From positions 186,001-250,000 of the forward strand of contig NZ_QQWI01000002.1 of NCBI RefSeq assembly GCF_004125825.1: a DNA stretch of 64,000 nt, read 5' to 3'. Below are positions 60,935 to 64,000 of this stretch, piece after piece. A program made the position numbers and the translations under genes. The number at the start of each line of letters is the position of its first letter. Position 1 is the stretch's first letter. The stretch is from Fusibacter sp. A1 (GTDB lineage: Bacteria; Bacillota; Clostridia; Peptostreptococcales; Acidaminobacteraceae). Under the pieces are notes generated by a model, which saw only the letters and a list, made by a program, of their open reading frames with translations, ran no database searches and was not told the origin of the DNA.

Positions 60935-61792
60935 ATGGAAAACAAATATGCACTGCTAGGAGAATTTGAAGTTGATTTTGACTTATCAAGAATCGCAAAG
61001 CTATCCGTTCCAGAAAAGTTCAGATTGGTCAATTTTATCGGACTGATCTATCAAGAGGCACATTTTGCAGGTCAAGTAGGCTTGCTTCATATGGATCGGT
61101 CTAGAAATTACACGATCAATAAAACCTATAACCTATTTTCGATGCTCGTGGTCAATGGTACTAAATTTGAGATTCTCAGAAAAATAGTGGAGAACTACGC
61201 AAGAAATTTCGATAAATCGGATGTGTACTACTCACACGTTGTCATGATCGGTATCGGACTGATGATGATCGACAAAGGATTTTCACCGGATGCGATCTAT
61301 AATTACCTGATGCATCTTTTAGGAAAAGATTTCTTGATGAAAAACCAAAAGTATGACGGTATCGTGAAAGTTAAAAAAGAAGATAAGGTCGATGTTAGTT
61401 TTGAAATAGAATACGAGCCGTTTGAAGGTAACATGAGACGTCTAAAATATGAGCTGTTGGCGATCTTAAGCTACAGCCATGCGAATGGTATCGAGGTGAC
61501 AAAAGAGCTGATCAATAAAAAATACAACAATCCTGAGTTCAGGTTCTACTTCAATATGCTTCATATCGACTGCGCCGAGACACAAGCTGCGATGTTTGAA
61601 GACTACAATGCTGAAGACAGCAGAACGCAAAGACTGATGCTTAACGGGGCATATGCGATACTTCAAAAGTATGACGTTTTCACCACGCACTATCTCTTTA
61701 ATGCTGTAATCGGTAAGTACTCAAGGTATGATAAGGACAGCGGCGAGATTGAAACAGAAGTCAAAGCAAGACTGGACGACATACTGGCTTAA
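60935..61792 (+). CDS. Uncharacterised helical protein converging on telA
   Basis: A 285-residue soluble protein that I do not recognise. Predicted to be mostly helical, with no membrane segment and no catalytic motif visible; helical repeats such as TYNLFSMLVVNGTKFEILRKIVENYARNF and PDAIYNYLMHLLGKDF suggest a stacked-helix scaffold like DUF4003-type proteins (shown in part). AGGAGG precedes the ATG, and TATACT at 60893-60898 is a likely -10 box. It converges on the TelA gene over a shared terminator, so it may belong to the same stress system. Confidence 0.7.
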   Translation: MENKYALLGEFEVDFDLSRIAKLSVPEKFRLVNFIGLIYQEAHFAGQVGLLHMDRSRNYTINKTYNLFSMLVVNGTKFEILRKIVENYARNFDKSDVYYSHVVMIGIGLMMIDKGFSPDAIYNYLMHLLGKDFLMKNQKYDGIVKVKKEDKVDVSFEIEYEPFEGNMRRLKYELLAILSYSHANGIEVTKELINKKYNNPEFRFYFNMLHIDCAETQAAMFEDYNAEDSRTQRLMLNGAYAILQKYDVFTTHYLFNAVIGKYSRYDKDSGEIETEVKARLDDILA

Positions 61793-61801
61793 AAACAAAT
61801 C

Positions 61802-61837
61802 AAAGGCTACAGAATCAAATTCTGTAGCCTTTATTTT
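61802..61837. terminator. Bidirectional terminator between the helical protein and telA
   Basis: AAAGGCTACAGAA pairs with TTCTGTAGCCTTT around a five-base loop, then TATTTTT. Confidence 0.9.
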
Positions 61838-62916
61838 TATGACAATCTGCTTTTTGACTTGAATTCATCTTGAATCGCATGCAGTCTTTCTGTACCGGCG
61901 ACTCTTGCTTCTTTTGCTTCCGCTTGGATTCGTTTAGTTTCTTCGATACCCTCTTTGATCACCTGCCATGATTTCTCTAGCGTTTCTATGTCGATAGACG
62001 ACTTGGATGCCAGGTGAGCTGTTTTTACCGATTGTGAAGCGGTATTCTGTGCGTTTCTTAAAAGCAGTTCGTTCGTCTTGTCGTCAAGCGCCTGCATCGC
62101 TTCTGCTTGGGCGGCTTGACGCTTAAGTGTGATTGCCTGGGTCAAGCACTGTTTGAAGATAGGCAAGGTGATGATGAAGGCGGAATTGATTTTTCTGACC
62201 AAGTTGTAGTTGCCCTTTTGAATCAGTTTGATTTGAGGCATGGTTTGTAGTGAAACCGTTTTGGCAAGCTCAAGGTCATATAATCGTTGGTCCATCATTT
62301 CTGCTACCTGAAGCGCGTTATTGTACTGGATGGTATCGAGTTGCTGACCTGATGTTTGGGCCTTCGCTTCAAGTTCTGGAATGACTTTGTTGTTAAACTC
62401 GTCTAAAAACATTTTACCGGCAAGTGCGTATTTAGTGAGCATTTCAAAGTACTCCATGTTCTTGTTGAACATTTCTTCGAGCATGCCGTTTGACTGGTTG
62501 ATCTCATTTTCATAGCTCTTGAGCTGTTGGTAGACTTTGTCCACTTCAGTGCCCATCGTGTTGTATTTGGCAAAGAGGGCATCGATCATGTTTTTTGATT
62601 TGTTGAAGATTTTTTCGAAAAAGTTGGGTTTTTCCTCTTCAAAGTCATCGATGTCGAACTTGTCCATGATCTTGTTAAGCTGGATGAGAAGTGATCCTGA
62701 GTCTTCGACTTTTGTCATTCTCATGGTGTCCAGAATCTGATCTGAGAATTTTGAAATCTCATTAGCTGTCTCGTATCCGAATTTCAAAATGGTATTCGGA
62801 TCGCGAGCGTCAATGTGCTTGGTCAGTGCGAGCACTTCCGGTGAGGACATAAGGTGATTTTGCACTTCGGTTTCGGTTTTTACGATGTCGATCTCGTACT
62901 TCGGTTCTGTTGTCAT
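61837..62916 (-). CDS. TelA family toxic-anion (tellurite) resistance protein
   Basis: A 359-residue mostly coiled-coil protein of the TelA/YaaN/YceH family. Family features include PEVLALTKHIDARDPNTILKFG, a central SYENEINQSNGMLEEMFNKNMEYF and QLDTIQYNNALQVAEMMDQRLYDLELAKTVSLQTMPQI (in part). It is linked to tellurite and stress resistance and usually travels with YceG-type genes, as here. AGGAGG precedes the ATG. Lies 15 bases downstream of the yceG-like gene, so cotranscribed. Confidence 0.93.
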   Translation of the reverse strand: MTTEPKYEIDIVKTETEVQNHLMSSPEVLALTKHIDARDPNTILKFGYETANEISKFSDQILDTMRMTKVEDSGSLLIQLNKIMDKFDIDDFEEEKPNFFEKIFNKSKNMIDALFAKYNTMGTEVDKVYQQLKSYENEINQSNGMLEEMFNKNMEYFEMLTKYALAGKMFLDEFNNKVIPELEAKAQTSGQQLDTIQYNNALQVAEMMDQRLYDLELAKTVSLQTMPQIKLIQKGNYNLVRKINSAFIITLPIFKQCLTQAITLKRQAAQAEAMQALDDKTNELLLRNAQNTASQSVKTAHLASKSSIDIETLEKSWQVIKEGIEETKRIQAEAKEARVAGTERLHAIQDEFKSKSRLS

Positions 62917-62931
62917 AACGACCTCCTAAAA

Positions 62932-64000
62932 TCATTTAAATAAATTTGAGAAAAAGTTTTTTGATTTATTATTCTTAGCGATTTGACTTAGGTCCAGATT
63001 GAATGCTTTTGTATGCAGTTTGAATAAGGAGACATACTCCTTATTGATATGCATTTCAAAATTATCATAGCCGGTTGGAGTTAAGATACAAATGTCAAAT
63101 CCCATCAAATACAGAAATACAGTGGTGATTGCGTCACTCTCTGAAAATACCGTCTCGTCTCTGTCATAGATGACTACTTTAGGAATATCCGCAGGATAGT
63201 CGAAGGTTTGGATTTTTTCGATCAAGGCGGAGTCCAAGTTCAATATGCTGGCCACCACCTTGAATGAAAACATATCCTCACGTCTGTTTAGCAGAAGATC
63301 CGAGGTGAGCAGCAATTTCATTTTATCATAAAGCTTATGCTGAAGATGGCTGTTCAGGTGGCTGAAGCGATAAGACCTCAGCTTTGTCAGTTTTTCAAAG
63401 GTCAGTTCGTTCTTATCGGTGAATGCGACAGCGACCTCAGATAGCGCCTGTCTGCTGAAATCGACGCCAGTGAAAGGCAGTCGTTTATAAAAGATGGTAT
63501 GCGCGCCTTTTGTAAGCGTGTTGACCGTGTTGCTGTAATCGGACATGTTTTCGTCGACACCGCTGATCTTTACAAAGAGATTTGGAATATATACATTTTC
63601 ACCGACAACGTTGAAACCTGTTCGGATTCTTGAAGCCTGATGCCAAAGAATCAACATTTCCTCATAGGTCGTCTTCAGAGTGTTCGGCACCGTGTTGTAG
63701 TGTTCAAACTGCCACGGCTTGTAGATTCCTCCCTGATCGTCATAGATCACTCTAGCGATTTCCTCTGATGCCTGATAGGCGGTGGTCTGCTGCTGGACGA
63801 TCATCAGGGCTTTAGGGAAAGGCCTGTCCTTGACCACTTTATCAAGTACCACAAGTTCAGTGAAGGTTTCGTTTGGATCGATATAGCTGAAGATGTCGTC
63901 TTCGAAAGTATTCACATAGAGAATATCCACACCCAATTTGTTTAGCACGATGAGAAATAAGGCTTCATGAGGTTTGATATCACCATAGAAGATCACTTTT
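62932..64000 (-). CDS. YceG-like protein of the tellurite/stress biosynthetic module (5' end outside window)
   Basis: The frame is open to the window edge. A GTG at 63996 could start it, but the sequence there (KVIFYGDIKPHE) reads like the middle of a YceG protein, which has about 537 residues in B. subtilis, so the N terminus is probably missing. The part seen is 356 residues: KVIFYGDIKPHEALFLIVLNK at the beginning, VLDKVVKDRPFPKALMIVQQQ, NLFVKISGVDEN and GFDICILTPTGYDNFE near the end. YceG and TelA homologues occur together in the TerD-associated module. Function of YceG is not firmly known. Confidence 0.85.
   Translation of the reverse strand, partial: KVIFYGDIKPHEALFLIVLNKLGVDILYVNTFEDDIFSYIDPNETFTELVVLDKVVKDRPFPKALMIVQQQTTAYQASEEIARVIYDDQGGIYKPWQFEHYNTVPNTLKTTYEEMLILWHQASRIRTGFNVVGENVYIPNLFVKISGVDENMSDYSNTVNTLTKGAHTIFYKRLPFTGVDFSRQALSEVAVAFTDKNELTFEKLTKLRSYRFSHLNSHLQHKLYDKMKLLLTSDLLLNRREDMFSFKVVASILNLDSALIEKIQTFDYPADIPKVVIYDRDETVFSESDAITTVFLYLMGFDICILTPTGYDNFEMHINKEYVSLFKLHTKAFNLDLSQIAKNNKSKNFFSNLFK

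Overview
The window is chromosomal DNA of a low-GC, Gram-positive anaerobe of the Clostridia type. The grounds are AGGAGG ribosome binding sites with frequent GTG and TTG starts, an S-box (SAM-I) riboswitch over a methionine transporter, an agr peptide quorum-sensing locus, M42 and M29 aminopeptidases, many lipoprotein signal peptides with Gly-Cys lipoboxes, and a bacteriohemerythrin fusion. The dense sulfur-transfer gene set (two YeeE/YedE membrane proteins, two TusA-like proteins, a thioredoxin-reductase-like flavoprotein, and two secreted multi-rhodanese lipoproteins) fits a sulfur- or thiosulfate-reducing fermenter such as Fusibacter. That genus-level guess is inference. No rRNA, tRNA, CRISPR array, transposase or prophage was seen.

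Layout. 0-4 kb: end of a histidine kinase, an M42 peptidase, then a promoter, SAM riboswitch, tandem terminators and metNIQ. 4-8.4 kb: the sulfur-transfer operon on the minus strand, with a divergent LysR regulator and a second TusA-like gene. 8.4-14 kb: a tightly overlapping six-gene operon that joins a WecE-like sugar aminotransferase, a GT2 glycosyltransferase and an ATP-grasp enzyme to a complete NMT1/SsuA-type ABC importer; a membrane GT-C-like protein converges on it. 15.8-18.5 kb: two rhodanese lipoproteins, one with four active-type domains from an internal duplication. 18.6-22.3 kb: RmlB-like dehydratase, acetyltransferase, MFS transporter, HAD phosphatase. 22.5-26.5 kb: LytS/LytTR two-component system followed by a CstA-type carrier, the layout of pyruvate-sensing BtsSR/BtsT. 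26.5-29.8 kb: an uncharacterised leader RNA with promoter and terminator, a RocB-like peptidase and a PLP-enzyme/acetyltransferase fusion.

30-41 kb: an orphan sensor kinase, nucleotide and acetyl transfer enzymes, a DUF362 iron-sulfur protein, TetR plus RND exporter, and two AraC/GyrI-like regulators. 41.5-45 kb: small membrane proteins plus two recently broken genes (a phospholipase-C-like protein with an in-frame stop, a flavodoxin-like oxidoreductase with a -1 frameshift) and a fragment of a duplicated araC gene. 45.2-50 kb: a chemoreceptor whose signalling domain is followed by a solute-binding domain that should lie in the cytoplasm, then agrBDCA including a small agrD gene. 50.3-56.7 kb: M29 peptidase, housekeeping NUDIX, acetyltransferase, epimerase, LD-carboxypeptidase and hydrolase genes. 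56.7-60.7 kb: a zone of gene decay around an intact REC-hemerythrin protein and an HD-GYP protein. 60.9-64 kb: an unrecognised helical protein and the TelA/YceG pair, the latter cut by the window edge.

The genes mostly form short operons separated by clear hairpin terminators. The most unusual material is the ABC/ATP-grasp/aminotransferase operon, the sulfur regulon with a shared upstream motif, the leader RNA with its RocB and PLP-GNAT genes, the chemoreceptor fusion, and the agr locus with its unusual peptide.
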